In this document: in pieces, positions 16,518 to 24,984 of the stretch
Layout of the letters: each line of letters opens with the position of its first letter
How positions within the stretch are numbered: position 1 is the first letter of the stretch
Assembly: GCF_001625085.1 (NCBI RefSeq)
Contig: NZ_BDAW01000064.1
Coordinates: forward strand, 1-55,599
Length of the DNA: 55,599 nucleotides
Reading direction: 5' to 3'
From: Nocardia acidivorans NBRC 108247
Lineage (GTDB): Bacteria; Actinomycetota; Actinomycetes; Mycobacteriales; Mycobacteriaceae
Translations under genes and position numbers: made by a program
Notes under the pieces: generated by a model
Databases searched by the model: none
What the model was told of the DNA's origin: nothing
The model's input: the letters and a program-made list of their open reading frames with translations, nothing else

Positions 16518-18374
16518 GTGGACGACGAGCAGAATGTGCTGACAGCTGTCTGGCCCGAGGTGATCGCCGAACTCGCGAGCGGCTCCGCGGACGGGGAGAT
16601 CCAGCCGGTCAGCAAGGCGCACAAAGCCTGGCTCGGCATCATCGAACCGATCACCTTCGCGCAGGGATTCGCCCTGCTCTCGGTGCCCGGAACCATGGCC
16701 CAGGAGGTCGTGGAACGCGATCTGCGCGAACCCATCCTGCGCTCGCTGGCCCGGCGCGGACTTCAGGTCGAGGGCCTCGGCGTGCGGATAAGGGCACAGC
16801 AGAACTCCCCGGTGGATCGTTCGGCCAACGCGCCCCGGCACGCCCGGATGACCTCGCGCCCCGAACGGCCGCGTGAGCCCGATCACGCGCCGATGAGCTA
16901 TCAGCCGGCACCCCCGCCACCGGCCCCGGTGGAGCGTCAGCAGCCGCACTACCAGGCACAGCCGGAATATCCACAGCCCCGCTACGCCCCCACCCCGGAC
17001 TATCCCGCCGAGTACGGCGAGCGCGAATCTTATCCACCGGTGGAATTCGGTCAGCCACAGATGGCCGAAGAGTTGCCGGCACCCGCCCCGGAACCGCAGC
17101 AACCACCCCGCCGCCGCGAGAACCACCGGCCACCGGCCATGCCGCCCGGGCAGGAATCGCTGTTCTCGCCCGAACCGCCCGCCCAGTTCGCCGAGCCCGA
17201 ACCCGCGCCCATCCCCGTGCAGCAGCAGACCCGACGGCCCGTGGACGAGGACCACCACCAGGACGAGCCGGTGGTGAACGCGCGCAATTCGTGGCCGACC
17301 TATTTCAACAAGTCGCCCGAGCGCGAAACCCCGCAGCCGTCCTCGGCGAACAGCCTGAACGCCAAGTACACCTTCGAAACCTTCGTCATCGGCGCCTCCA
17401 ACCGCTTCGCGCACGCCGCGGCGGTGGCCATCGCGGAGGCGCCCGCACGCGCCTACAATCCGCTATTCGTTTGGGGCGCTTCGGGTTTGGGCAAGACGCA
17501 CCTGCTGCACGCGGCCGGGCACTACGCCCAGCGGCTGTTCCCGGGCATGCGGGTGAAGTACGTCTCCACCGAGGAGTTCACCAACGACTTCATCAACTCG
17601 CTGCGCGACGACCGCAAGGTGGCCTTCAAGCGCCGCTATCGCGAGACCGACATCCTGCTGGTGGACGACATCCAGTTCATCGAGGGCAAGGAAGGCATCC
17701 AGGAGGAGTTCTTCCACACCTTCAACACCCTGCACAACGCGAACAAGCAGATCGTGGTGTCCTCTGACCGGCCGCCCAAGCAGCTGGCCACGCTGGAGGA
17801 GCGGCTGCGCACCCGCTTCGAATGGGGCCTGATCACCGATGTGCAGCCGCCGGAACTGGAGACGCGCATCGCCATCTTGCGCAAGAAGGCCCGGATGGAT
17901 CGCCTCGACGTCCCGCACGACGTGCTCGAACTCATCGCCAGCCGGGTGGAGCGCAATATCCGGGAACTGGAGGGCGCGCTCATCCGGGTGACGGCCTTCG
18001 CCTCGCTCAACGGGCAGCCGCTGGACCTGTCGCTGGCCGAGGTGGTGCTGCGTGACCTCATGCCCGATGCGGCGACCATGGAGATCACCGCGTCCACGAT
18101 CATGGCCGTGACCGCGGAGTACTTCAACACCACGCTGGAGGAGCTGACCGGTCCGGGTAAGGCCCGCCCGCTCGCGCAGGCCCGGCAGATCGCCATGTAC
18201 CTGTGCCGCGAGCTGACCGACCTATCCCTGCCCAAGATCGGCCAGGCCTTCGGCCGCGACCACACCACGGTCATGTACGCGGACAAGAAGGTGCGCAAGG
18301 AGATGACCGAGCGGCGCCGGGTGTACGACCAGGTTCAAGAACTCACAGCCCGGATTAAACAGCGTTCCCGCTGA
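16518..18374 (+). CDS. dnaA: Chromosomal replication initiator DnaA
   Basis: AAA+ initiator that binds oriC and opens the duplex. 618 residues from GTG 16518 with GGGGAGG upstream. Domain I is at about 1-95. A very long Pro/Gln/Glu-rich domain II follows (about 110-270), typical of actinobacteria. Domain III has Walker A GASGLGKT (320-327), Walker B ILLVDDIQF (about 379) and the arginine-rich LEERLRTRFEWGL. Domain IV carries the box-recognition motif DHTTVMYA (about 581). Confidence 0.98.
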   Translation: MDDEQNVLTAVWPEVIAELASGSADGEIQPVSKAHKAWLGIIEPITFAQGFALLSVPGTMAQEVVERDLREPILRSLARRGLQVEGLGVRIRAQQNSPVDRSANAPRHARMTSRPERPREPDHAPMSYQPAPPPPAPVERQQPHYQAQPEYPQPRYAPTPDYPAEYGERESYPPVEFGQPQMAEELPAPAPEPQQPPRRRENHRPPAMPPGQESLFSPEPPAQFAEPEPAPIPVQQQTRRPVDEDHHQDEPVVNARNSWPTYFNKSPERETPQPSSANSLNAKYTFETFVIGASNRFAHAAAVAIAEAPARAYNPLFVWGASGLGKTHLLHAAGHYAQRLFPGMRVKYVSTEEFTNDFINSLRDDRKVAFKRRYRETDILLVDDIQFIEGKEGIQEEFFHTFNTLHNANKQIVVSSDRPPKQLATLEERLRTRFEWGLITDVQPPELETRIAILRKKARMDRLDVPHDVLELIASRVERNIRELEGALIRVTAFASLNGQPLDLSLAEVVLRDLMPDAATMEITASTIMAVTAEYFNTTLEELTGPGKARPLAQARQIAMYLCRELTDLSLPKIGQAFGRDHTTVMYADKKVRKEMTERRRVYDQVQELTARIKQRSR

Positions 18375-18389
18375 TCCACAGCTAACAGG

Positions 18390-18420
18390 CCCCCACGTCT
18401 TCTGACGTGGGGGTCTTGTG
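18390..18420 (+). terminator. dnaA terminator
   Basis: CCCCCACGTC pairs with GACGTGGGGG around TTCT, followed by TCTTGTGTTTTC. It lies 15 bases after the dnaA stop. Confidence 0.8.
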
Positions 18421-18439
18421 TTTTCGGGGTTGTGGATTC

Positions 18440-18777
18440 CTCGAGGAGTCCTCGAGGAAACTGTGTGGAATCCTCGAGTTGTGCACCGGTTTGCGCACAG
18501 GGCTCCGTCAACAGGTGTGCACAGCGGGTAGTGCACAGTTCCCACAGGTGAATCCATCCTCGAGGTCTGACCTGGGAAGATGGGAGTTGTGCCCTGTGGA
18601 TTCCTCGAGGAGTCCCATGGGAGTCCTCGAGGAAACTCGGAGTTGTCCACCGATTCGCCCCCATGTGGGCAGGTGGGCCGGAAACCGGGGAGCAACTCGA
18701 GGATGACTCGAGGATGAATGTGGAAACCGGCGGTGGTTCCACAGCCATGCGCCGTTCATCCTCGAGACACCCTCGAG
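18440..18777. repeat. Ten phased CTCGAG palindromes in oriC
   Basis: CTCGAG starts at 18440, 18451, 18473, 18559, 18604, 18626, 18696, 18707, 18761 and 18772. Neighbour spacings within groups are 11 or 22 bp. Most copies have a TCC or GGA flank. 18431-18462 and 18595-18637 are the same sequence apart from one 11-base insertion, and CTCGAGGATGAA (18707-18718) recurs inverted at 18755-18766. Confidence 0.9.
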
Positions 18778-18820
18778 ACATCCACACGCCGCCGCGCACC
18801 CGGACCTGCGGAAAGAGCGG

Positions 18821-18888
18821 AAGTCCACAGATTCCACACCGCCTACTACTACTTCATTTCTCTCTAATTGAAATTCTCTTTTAAAACA
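18821..18888. promoter_or_regulatory. Predicted duplex-unwinding module (DnaA boxes, trios, AT-rich zone)
   Basis: Two abutting DnaA-box-like 9-mers (18821-18838), a CCGC spacer, then CTA-CTA-CTA-CTT (18843-18854), which reads as 3'-GAT repeats on the complementary strand, then an AT-rich stretch unlike anything else nearby. This matches the basal unwinding system described for Bacillus subtilis (DnaA-trios). Confidence 0.65.
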
Positions 18889-18911
18889 GGTGTGTGGAAA
18901 CTCGGGTGGGG

Positions 18912-18926
18912 AGCGAACGGTTCGCT
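18912..18926. promoter_or_regulatory. 15-bp odd palindrome upstream of dnaN
   Basis: AGCGAAC-G-GTTCGCT, a perfect dyad in the oriC-dnaN leader. A possible operator for dnaN; the binding factor is unknown. Confidence 0.35.
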
Positions 18927-19134
18927 GGGAGCGGTCCCCGGCTCGTGCACAACGACGCATGGACAAGAAGGACATCCGGGATCGCCGCGGACCCTCCGAC
19001 CCGGCGCGCGCGGATCGCGGGTACGGTTTGATGTCGGCCCCCTGTGCGAGACTGCATGGGTTCCAGGGGGAAGTCCCTGCAGCAGCATTCACAGATCACG
19101 ACTGATCGAGACTGGGAGAGGAACAGACCGGGCG

Positions 19135-20304
19135 ATGGAGCTTGCAAGCATGAAGTTTCGGGTCGCTCGCGAGGACTTCGCCGAATCCGTAGCCTGGGTG
19201 GCCCGCAGCCTGCCGTCGCGGCCCCCGGTGCCTGTGCTCGGCGGTGTGCTCCTCGTGGCCGATGAAGATGGTCTCACCGTGTCCGGCTTCGACTACGAGG
19301 TCTCCGCGCAGATGCGCGTGGCCGCCGAGGTCGCCGGTCCCGGGCAGGTGCTGGTCTCCGGCCGCCTGCTGGCCGATATCACCAAGGCGCTCTCCAACAA
19401 GCCGATCGATGTATCGGTGGACGGCACCCGCGTACTGATCGCCTGCGGCAGCGCCAAGTTCTCGCTGCCGACCATGCCGGTCGAGGATTATCCCCAGCTT
19501 CCCGAACTTCCTCCCCAGACCGGCGAACTCGCGGTGGATCTGTTCTCCGAGGCGGTCGGCCAGGTGGCCGTCGCCGCGGGCCGCGATGACACGCTCCCCA
19601 TGCTCACCGGCATCCGGGTGGAGATCGAGGGCCCCAAGGTCGTCCTCGCCGCCACCGACCGCTTCCGCCTCGCCGTGCGCGAGCTGGAGTGGAACCCGGG
19701 CCGCGCCGATGTCGAGACCGCGGTGCTGGTCCCCGCTCGCACGCTCTCCGAGGCCGGTAAGACGCTCGGCTCCTCCGACAAGCCGGTGCAGCTGGCCTTC
19801 GGTACGGGCTCGGACGGTCTGCTCGGCATTGTGAACGGCGGGCGCCGCACCACCACGCGCCTGCTCGACGCCGAATTCCCCAAGTTCCGCCAATTGCTCC
19901 CCAAGGAGCACACCTCCATCGCCACGCTCTCGGTGAGCGCGCTGGTCGAGGCCATCAAGCGTGTGGCCCTGGTGGCTGAGCGCGGCGCTCAGGTGCGCAT
20001 GGAGTTCTCCGAGGAGGGCCTGCTGCTCTCCGCCGGCGGTGACGACGCCGGTCGCGCGGAGGAGTGGCTGGAGGCCGATTTCCGCGGTGAGCCGCTGACC
20101 ATCGCCTTCAACCCGGGCTACCTGGTCGACGGCCTGGGCGCGCTGCGCACCGACAAGGTGACCTTCGGCTTCACCACCCCGAGCCGTCCGGCCGTCTTCG
20201 TGCCCGCACCGGAAGAGGATCCGGCCCAGCTGGATTCGGGTGCGTTCGCGGCGCTGGCCAGCAGCTACATCTACCTGTTGATGCCGGTGCGGCTGCCGGG
20301 CTGA
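19135..20304 (+). CDS. dnaN: DNA polymerase III beta sliding clamp
   Basis: Ring-shaped processivity clamp. 389 residues from ATG 19135 (GGGAGAGGAA at 19114-19123); ATG 19150 is an alternative. Conserved blocks include PVPVLGGVLL and GFDYEVSA (domain 1), PTMPVEDYPQLP, GRDDTLPMLTGIRVE, and the C-terminal LLMPVRLPG that forms the peptide-binding pocket. recF follows directly; the gnd gene found here in some mycobacteria is absent. Confidence 0.97.
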   Translation: MELASMKFRVAREDFAESVAWVARSLPSRPPVPVLGGVLLVADEDGLTVSGFDYEVSAQMRVAAEVAGPGQVLVSGRLLADITKALSNKPIDVSVDGTRVLIACGSAKFSLPTMPVEDYPQLPELPPQTGELAVDLFSEAVGQVAVAAGRDDTLPMLTGIRVEIEGPKVVLAATDRFRLAVRELEWNPGRADVETAVLVPARTLSEAGKTLGSSDKPVQLAFGTGSDGLLGIVNGGRRTTTRLLDAEFPKFRQLLPKEHTSIATLSVSALVEAIKRVALVAERGAQVRMEFSEEGLLLSAGGDDAGRAEEWLEADFRGEPLTIAFNPGYLVDGLGALRTDKVTFGFTTPSRPAVFVPAPEEDPAQLDSGAFAALASSYIYLLMPVRLPG

Positions 20305-20322
20305 GTCACCGAAGACCGGTAG

Positions 20323-20340
20323 AACACTGTGCACAGTGTT
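20323..20340. promoter_or_regulatory. 18-bp perfect palindrome upstream of recF
   Basis: AACACTGTGCACAGTGTT reads the same on both strands. Its last two bases start TTGACA (20339-20344), a good -35 hexamer, although no clear -10 follows. It lies about 100 bases before recF. Confidence 0.5.
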
Positions 20341-20437
20341 GACAAACCTGTGAAAAACTCGGTGCGCGTAGGGGTTTCGGCTCCTCCCACCGGGTTTTTC
20401 CATTTCACCAGGGCGAAGGGCAGGGTGGGTTAGCCGG

Positions 20438-21610
20438 ATGTACGTGCGCACCCTGTCGCTGCGCGATTTCCGGTCCTGGGAGGCCGCCGAGCTCGAATTG
20501 ACGCCCGGCCGAACGGTTTTCCTGGGCTCCAACGGCAACGGCAAGACCAATCTCATCGAGGCCGTCGGATATCTGTCCACCCTCGGCTCACACCGCGTCT
20601 CCGCCGACGCTCCGCTGATCCGGATGGGCGCGCAGAAGGCGCGGATCGGGGCGACGGTGGTGAACACCGGGCGCGAGCTGCGCGTGGATATGGAGCTCAA
20701 TCAGGGTGTGGCCAATCGCGCGCAGATCAATCGTTCGCCGGTCCGGCGGCCGCGCGAGATCCTGGGCATTCTGCAGACGGTGCTGTTCGCGCCGGAGGAT
20801 CTGTCACTGGTGCGCGGGGATCCGGGGGAGCGCAGACGCTTGTTGGACGAGCTCGCCACCGCGCGCCTGCCGCGCTTGGCGGGGGTGCGCGCGGATTACG
20901 ACAAGGTGCTGCGGCAGCGCTCGGCCCTGTTGAAAACCGCTGGGCGACTTGCTCGTTCGGGTGGTCGCGGGGCGGAGTTGAGCACCCTCGACGTATGGGA
21001 CGGGCATCTGGCCGCGCACGGTGCGGTACTGCTGGCGCAGCGGCTGCGACTGGTGCACGAACTCTATCCACATCTCGCACAGGCCTATGAATCGATCGCA
21101 CCGGAGTCGCGCCCGGCGTCGATCGCGTACCGAAGTGGTTATCTCCCACCGGAACTGCTCGATCCGGCGCGCACCCCGCAGCTCGACGACGACGCCGATC
21201 TGGAGGCGATCCTGTTGCGCGAGTTGGCGAACGCGCGGCAGAAGGAGTTGGAGCGGGGGGTGTGCCTGGTCGGCCCGCACCGCGACGATCTGGAGTTGAT
21301 GCTCGGCTCGTCCCCCGCGAAGGGATTCGCCAGTCACGGCGAATCCTGGTCCTTCGCACTGGCGTTGCGACTCGGCGCGTTCGAATTGCTGCGCACGGCC
21401 GGCACCGATCCGGTGCTGATCCTCGATGACGTCTTCGCCGAACTCGATCGCCGCCGCCGCACCGCGCTGGCGGCGGTCGCGGCGGAGGCGGAGCAGGTGT
21501 TCATCACCGCGGCGGTGCCCGAGGATGTGCCCGCCGAACTCGAGGCGGCCCCGATGCGGGTGGAGACCACGGGCGAGGCGGATCGCCGGACATCTCGCAT
21601 CGGGGAGTAG
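20438..21610 (+). CDS. recF: DNA replication and repair protein RecF
   Basis: ABC-type ATPase that loads RecA at single-strand gaps. 390 residues from ATG 20438 (AGGGTGG upstream). Walker A GSNGNGKTNL near residue 30, the hinge LRDFRSWEAAELEL before it, and Walker B LILDDVFAELD near 328 are intact. Length is normal. It belongs to the dnaN-recF-dciA group. Confidence 0.96.
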   Translation: MYVRTLSLRDFRSWEAAELELTPGRTVFLGSNGNGKTNLIEAVGYLSTLGSHRVSADAPLIRMGAQKARIGATVVNTGRELRVDMELNQGVANRAQINRSPVRRPREILGILQTVLFAPEDLSLVRGDPGERRRLLDELATARLPRLAGVRADYDKVLRQRSALLKTAGRLARSGGRGAELSTLDVWDGHLAAHGAVLLAQRLRLVHELYPHLAQAYESIAPESRPASIAYRSGYLPPELLDPARTPQLDDDADLEAILLRELANARQKELERGVCLVGPHRDDLELMLGSSPAKGFASHGESWSFALALRLGAFELLRTAGTDPVLILDDVFAELDRRRRTALAAVAAEAEQVFITAAVPEDVPAELEAAPMRVETTGEADRRTSRIGE

Positions 21611-21852
21611 GCGGCCCCGGCGTGCCCGCAGCCGGGACGCCACCCGAATCGGGCTGGCCGACAGGGAGTTATCCCCAATTCCCCAGGTTTCTCCCCAAGG
21701 GTGTGCGGGCGCGCCGATCGATGGCGCGAGTGCGACATCACCGCTGGCCACGGCGTGCCTGTCGGCGCTATGGGGCAGAATCCTCGGGAACGTCGAGATC
21801 TTGGAACCGCCGCGGATCTCGGAACCGATGACGCGGAGGAGAGGACCTGTGC

Positions 21853-22419
21853 ATGGCTGAGCAGCCGGAACCGGGGGAGCCCGCCGTCGGACCCGAATCC
21901 GAGCTTCGCGGTGTGGATCTGGCCCGGCGCGCCCTCGAGGATGCCCGGGCGGCGGCGCGGGCCGCGGGTAAATCCGTCGGTCAGGGCCGGGCGTCACCGC
22001 GGACGGGCGGGGTGCGCGCACTGCGCGGTCGTCGGCGCGGCTGGTCCGGTTCCGGCCCGGATGACCGCGATCCCCAATTGCTCGGCGCGCTGACCGGCAA
22101 GCTGGCCAAGGGCCGCGGCTGGTCCGGCAAGGTGGCCGAGGGCATGGTCTTCGGTCAGTGGGCCAAGGTGGTGGGGGAGGACATCGCCTCGCACGCGCAA
22201 CCGGTCTCACTGGAGAACGGCGTGCTGAGCGTGCAGGCGGAGTCGACCGCGTGGGCGACGCAGCTGCGCATGTTCCAGTCGCAGATGCTGGCCAAGATCG
22301 CGGCCGCGGTGGGTCACGGGGTGGTCAAACAGTTGCGCATCAATGGCCCGACGGCCCCCAGTTGGCGCAAGGGTGAGCGGCATATCAAGGGCCGCGGCCC
22401 GCGCGACACGTACGGATAA
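21853..22419 (+). CDS. dciA: DciA helicase-loader family protein (DUF721)
   Basis: 188 residues from ATG 21853 with GGAGGAGAGG upstream. Equivalent to Rv0004 between recF and gyrB. The C-terminal DUF721 domain reads WAKVVGEDIASHAQPVSLENGVLSVQAES (split here by my reading at about residues 97-125), then WATQLRMFQSQMLAKI. DciA assists loading of the replicative helicase DnaB in bacteria lacking DnaC/DnaI. The N-terminal half is Arg/Gly-rich and disordered. Confidence 0.9.
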   Translation: MAEQPEPGEPAVGPESELRGVDLARRALEDARAAARAAGKSVGQGRASPRTGGVRALRGRRRGWSGSGPDDRDPQLLGALTGKLAKGRGWSGKVAEGMVFGQWAKVVGEDIASHAQPVSLENGVLSVQAESTAWATQLRMFQSQMLAKIAAAVGHGVVKQLRINGPTAPSWRKGERHIKGRGPRDTYG

Positions 22420-22467
22420 ACGCTCGAAAACGCTTGTGCGCGAGGCAGCTCCGCTGGTCAGGTGACC

Positions 22468-22481
22468 GTTTCACGTGGAAC
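22468..22481. promoter_or_regulatory. parS-like site 4
   Basis: GTTTCACGTGGAAC, the exact reverse complement of the core at 13272-13285. One base differs from the symmetrical consensus. Confidence 0.78.
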
Positions 22482-22607
22482 GTGCCGGAAACCGTCGGTC
22501 CCGCGTGCCGGGTTCGAGACGGTCCGGATCTCGATCGTGGTGAACCTCGCCGCTAACCCTCCCCGCGGTGTGCTGCCATAACCCGCTGACGGTCTCCGAA
22601 CCCCTCT

Positions 22608-22675
22608 CACCTATGACCGGACATATTGCTGGTCGATTTCACGCACGTATGAGGCACTCAGGGGTGTCATAGGTG
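22608..22675. repeat. Inverted repeat upstream of gyrB promoter
   Basis: CACCTATGAC (22608-22617) and GTCATAGGTG (22666-22675) are perfect complements 58 bp apart. The right arm touches the presumed -35 region. Confidence 0.6.
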
Positions 22676-22852
22676 CATTCTGTGTCGGTCGTACCAGTAG
22701 GATGGTGGAGTAACTAGCGGCGATACCTCCCGGCGCGTTCGGCGACAGCTCGCGCGTGGACCCGTAACCCTCGAGCAGACATGCCCTGGGGCCCCACGTG
22801 TGCTCCCCGTCCTGCGCCCGGAGGATCAGCAAGTAAGGAGAGCTACCGACCA

Positions 22853-24901
22853 GTGGCTGCCATGGACTCCAACGCAGACGGCTCGACCCAGCCCAAGTCA
22901 GGCAACCCGGCTTACGGTGCCGACTCCATCACCGTCCTCGAGGGCCTCGAAGCGGTTCGTAAACGTCCCGGTATGTACATCGGCTCCACCGGCGAGCGCG
23001 GTCTGCATCACCTCATCTGGGAAGTTGTGGACAACTCGGTCGACGAGGCGATGGCGGGTTATGCCAGCCGCGTCGATGTGACCCTGCTGGCCGACGGCGG
23101 CGTCGAGGTCGTCGACGACGGCCGCGGTATCCCCGTCGCCATGCACGCGCAGGGTGTGCCCACCATCGAGGTGGTTATGACCCAGCTGCACGCGGGCGGC
23201 AAGTTCGACTCCGACGCGTACGCCGTCTCGGGCGGTCTGCACGGTGTCGGCATCTCGGTGGTGAACGCGCTGTCCAGTCGTCTCGAGGCGGAGGTGGACA
23301 CCGACGGTTACCACTGGACCCAGGAGTACAAGGATTCCAAGCCGGGCAAGCTGGTGCAGGGTGAGGCGACCAAGCGCACCGGTACCACCATCCGGTTCTG
23401 GTCGGATCCGAATATCTTCGAGACCACCGTCTACAACTTCGAGACGGTCGCGCGCCGCCTGCAGGAGATGGCGTTCCTGAACAAGGGCCTGACCATCACC
23501 CTGACCGATCAGCGGGTGGCCGATACCGACATCACCGATGAGGTGGTCAGCGATACCGCCGAGGCGCCCAAGCATCTCGACGAGAACGCCCCGGCCGCCA
23601 CGCCGAAGGTGAAGACCCGGACCTACCACTACCCCGGTGGGCTCGAGGACTTCGTCAAGCACATCAACCGCACCAAGCAGCCGATCCACAATTCGGTGGT
23701 GGGCTTCACCGGTAAGGGCACCGGCCACGAGCTCGAGGTCGCGATGCAGTGGAACTCGGGTTACTCCGAGTCCGTGCACACCTTCGCCAACACCATCAAC
23801 ACCCATGAGGGCGGTACGCACGAAGAGGGCTTCCGCGCGGCGCTCACCACGGTGGTGAACAAGTACGCGAAGGACAAGAAGCTCCTCAAGGAGAAGGAAG
23901 GCAACCTGACGGGTGACGACATCCGTGAGGGCCTGGCCGCCATCGTCTCGGTGAAGATCTCGGACCCGCAGTTCGAGGGTCAGACCAAGACCAAGCTCGG
24001 CAATACCGAGGTGAAGTCGTTCGTGCAGCGCACCTGCAACGAGCACCTCGCGCACTGGTTCGAGGCGAACCCGGCCGATGCCAAGACCATTGTCACCAAG
24101 GCGGTGTCGTCGGCGCAGGCACGCGTCGCCGCGCGTAAGGCACGCGAGCTGGTGCGCCGCAAGTCCGCCACCGACCTCGGCGGTCTGCCGGGCAAGCTGG
24201 CCGACTGTCGCTCCAAGGATCCGGTGAAGTCCGAGATCTACATCGTGGAGGGCGACTCCGCCGGTGGCTCGGCCAAGTCCGGCCGCGATTCGATGTACCA
24301 GGCGATCCTGCCGCTGCGCGGCAAGATCATCAATGTCGAGAAGTCGCGAATCGACAAGGTACTCAAGAACAACGAGGTCCAGGCGATCATCACCGCCTTC
24401 GGCACCGGTATCCACGACGAGTTCGATATCGCCAAGCTGCGCTATCACAAGATCGTGCTGATGGCCGACGCCGACGTGGACGGTCAGCACATCTCGACGC
24501 TGCTGCTCACGCTGCTGTTCCGTTTCATGCGGCCGCTGGTCGAGCAGGGGCACGTCTACCTCGCGCAGCCGCCGCTGTACAAGCTCAAGTGGCAGCGCAC
24601 CGAACCGGAGTTCGCCTACTCCGACCGGGAGCGCGACGGACTGCTGGAGCGCGGCCTGGCCGCGGGCAAGAAGATCAACAAGGATGACGGCATCCAGCGC
24701 TACAAGGGTCTCGGTGAGATGAACCCGAAGGAGCTGTGGGAGACCACCATGGATCCGAGCGTGCGCGTGCTGCGTCTGGTCACCCTCGATGACGCCGCCG
24801 CCGCGGACGAGCTGTTCTCCATCCTCATGGGTGAGGACGTGGAAGCGCGCCGCAGCTTCATCACCCGCAATGCCAAGGACGTTCGGTTCCTCGACGTCTA
24901 G
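22853..24901 (+). CDS. gyrB: DNA gyrase subunit B
   Basis: ATPase subunit of gyrase. The start is GTG 22853 (AAGGAG at 22835-22840), giving 682 residues; ATG 22862 is an alternative. The GHKL ATPase region has EVVDNSVDEAMAG and DDGRGIPV, the TOPRIM domain EGDSAGGSAKSGRD (about 465) and DADVDG, and the C-terminus KGLGEMNPKELWETTM. gyrA follows after 83 bases. Confidence 0.97.
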   Translation: MAAMDSNADGSTQPKSGNPAYGADSITVLEGLEAVRKRPGMYIGSTGERGLHHLIWEVVDNSVDEAMAGYASRVDVTLLADGGVEVVDDGRGIPVAMHAQGVPTIEVVMTQLHAGGKFDSDAYAVSGGLHGVGISVVNALSSRLEAEVDTDGYHWTQEYKDSKPGKLVQGEATKRTGTTIRFWSDPNIFETTVYNFETVARRLQEMAFLNKGLTITLTDQRVADTDITDEVVSDTAEAPKHLDENAPAATPKVKTRTYHYPGGLEDFVKHINRTKQPIHNSVVGFTGKGTGHELEVAMQWNSGYSESVHTFANTINTHEGGTHEEGFRAALTTVVNKYAKDKKLLKEKEGNLTGDDIREGLAAIVSVKISDPQFEGQTKTKLGNTEVKSFVQRTCNEHLAHWFEANPADAKTIVTKAVSSAQARVAARKARELVRRKSATDLGGLPGKLADCRSKDPVKSEIYIVEGDSAGGSAKSGRDSMYQAILPLRGKIINVEKSRIDKVLKNNEVQAIITAFGTGIHDEFDIAKLRYHKIVLMADADVDGQHISTLLLTLLFRFMRPLVEQGHVYLAQPPLYKLKWQRTEPEFAYSDRERDGLLERGLAAGKKINKDDGIQRYKGLGEMNPKELWETTMDPSVRVLRLVTLDDAAAADELFSILMGEDVEARRSFITRNAKDVRFLDV

Positions 24902-24908
24902 CGAAGTA

Positions 24909-24937
24909 GGGCCCGGGGGATCGATTCCCCCGGGTCC
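24909..24937 (+). terminator. Hairpin between gyrB and gyrA
   Basis: A nearly perfect 12-bp stem (CCCGGGGGA with TCCCCCGGG, extended by three pairs including one G-U) around TCGAT. No T tract follows. It may reduce gyrB read-through or protect mRNA ends. Confidence 0.5.
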
Positions 24938-24984
24938 CCCTTGCGTCCGGAACCCACCAGAAGACTTCCCACGGAGACCAATTC

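Larger units (their letters stand above)
18375..19134. other. oriC: oriC, chromosomal origin of replication
   Basis: The 760-base gene-free gap between dnaA and dnaN. DnaA-box-like sites include TTGTGCACC (18479), TTGCGCACA (18491), TTGTCCACC (18643, 8 of 9), TGTGGAAAC (18719 and 18893), and the abutting pair AAGTCCACA/GATTCCACA (18821-18838). That pair is followed by a short GC spacer, three CTA steps (18843-18851, TAG on the other strand) and an AT-rich stretch to 18888, which I take as the unwinding element. Ten CTCGAG palindromes occupy 18440-18777. dnaN promoter elements must lie in the distal 230 bases. Confidence 0.9.
22420..22852. promoter_or_regulatory. gyrB upstream region
   Basis: 433 bases without a gene. 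It contains parS-like site 4, a perfect 10-bp inverted repeat (22608-22617 and 22666-22675), and a possible -10 TAGGAT at 22698-22703 with a weak -35, giving a leader of about 145 bases to gyrB. Confidence 0.5.

Noticed and set aside
18375..19134. dnaA-dnaN gap as a hidden gene (a frame is open into dnaN)
   Set aside because: The upstream extension of the dnaN frame crosses DnaA boxes, the trios and the AT-rich zone; the start at 19135 fits the family.
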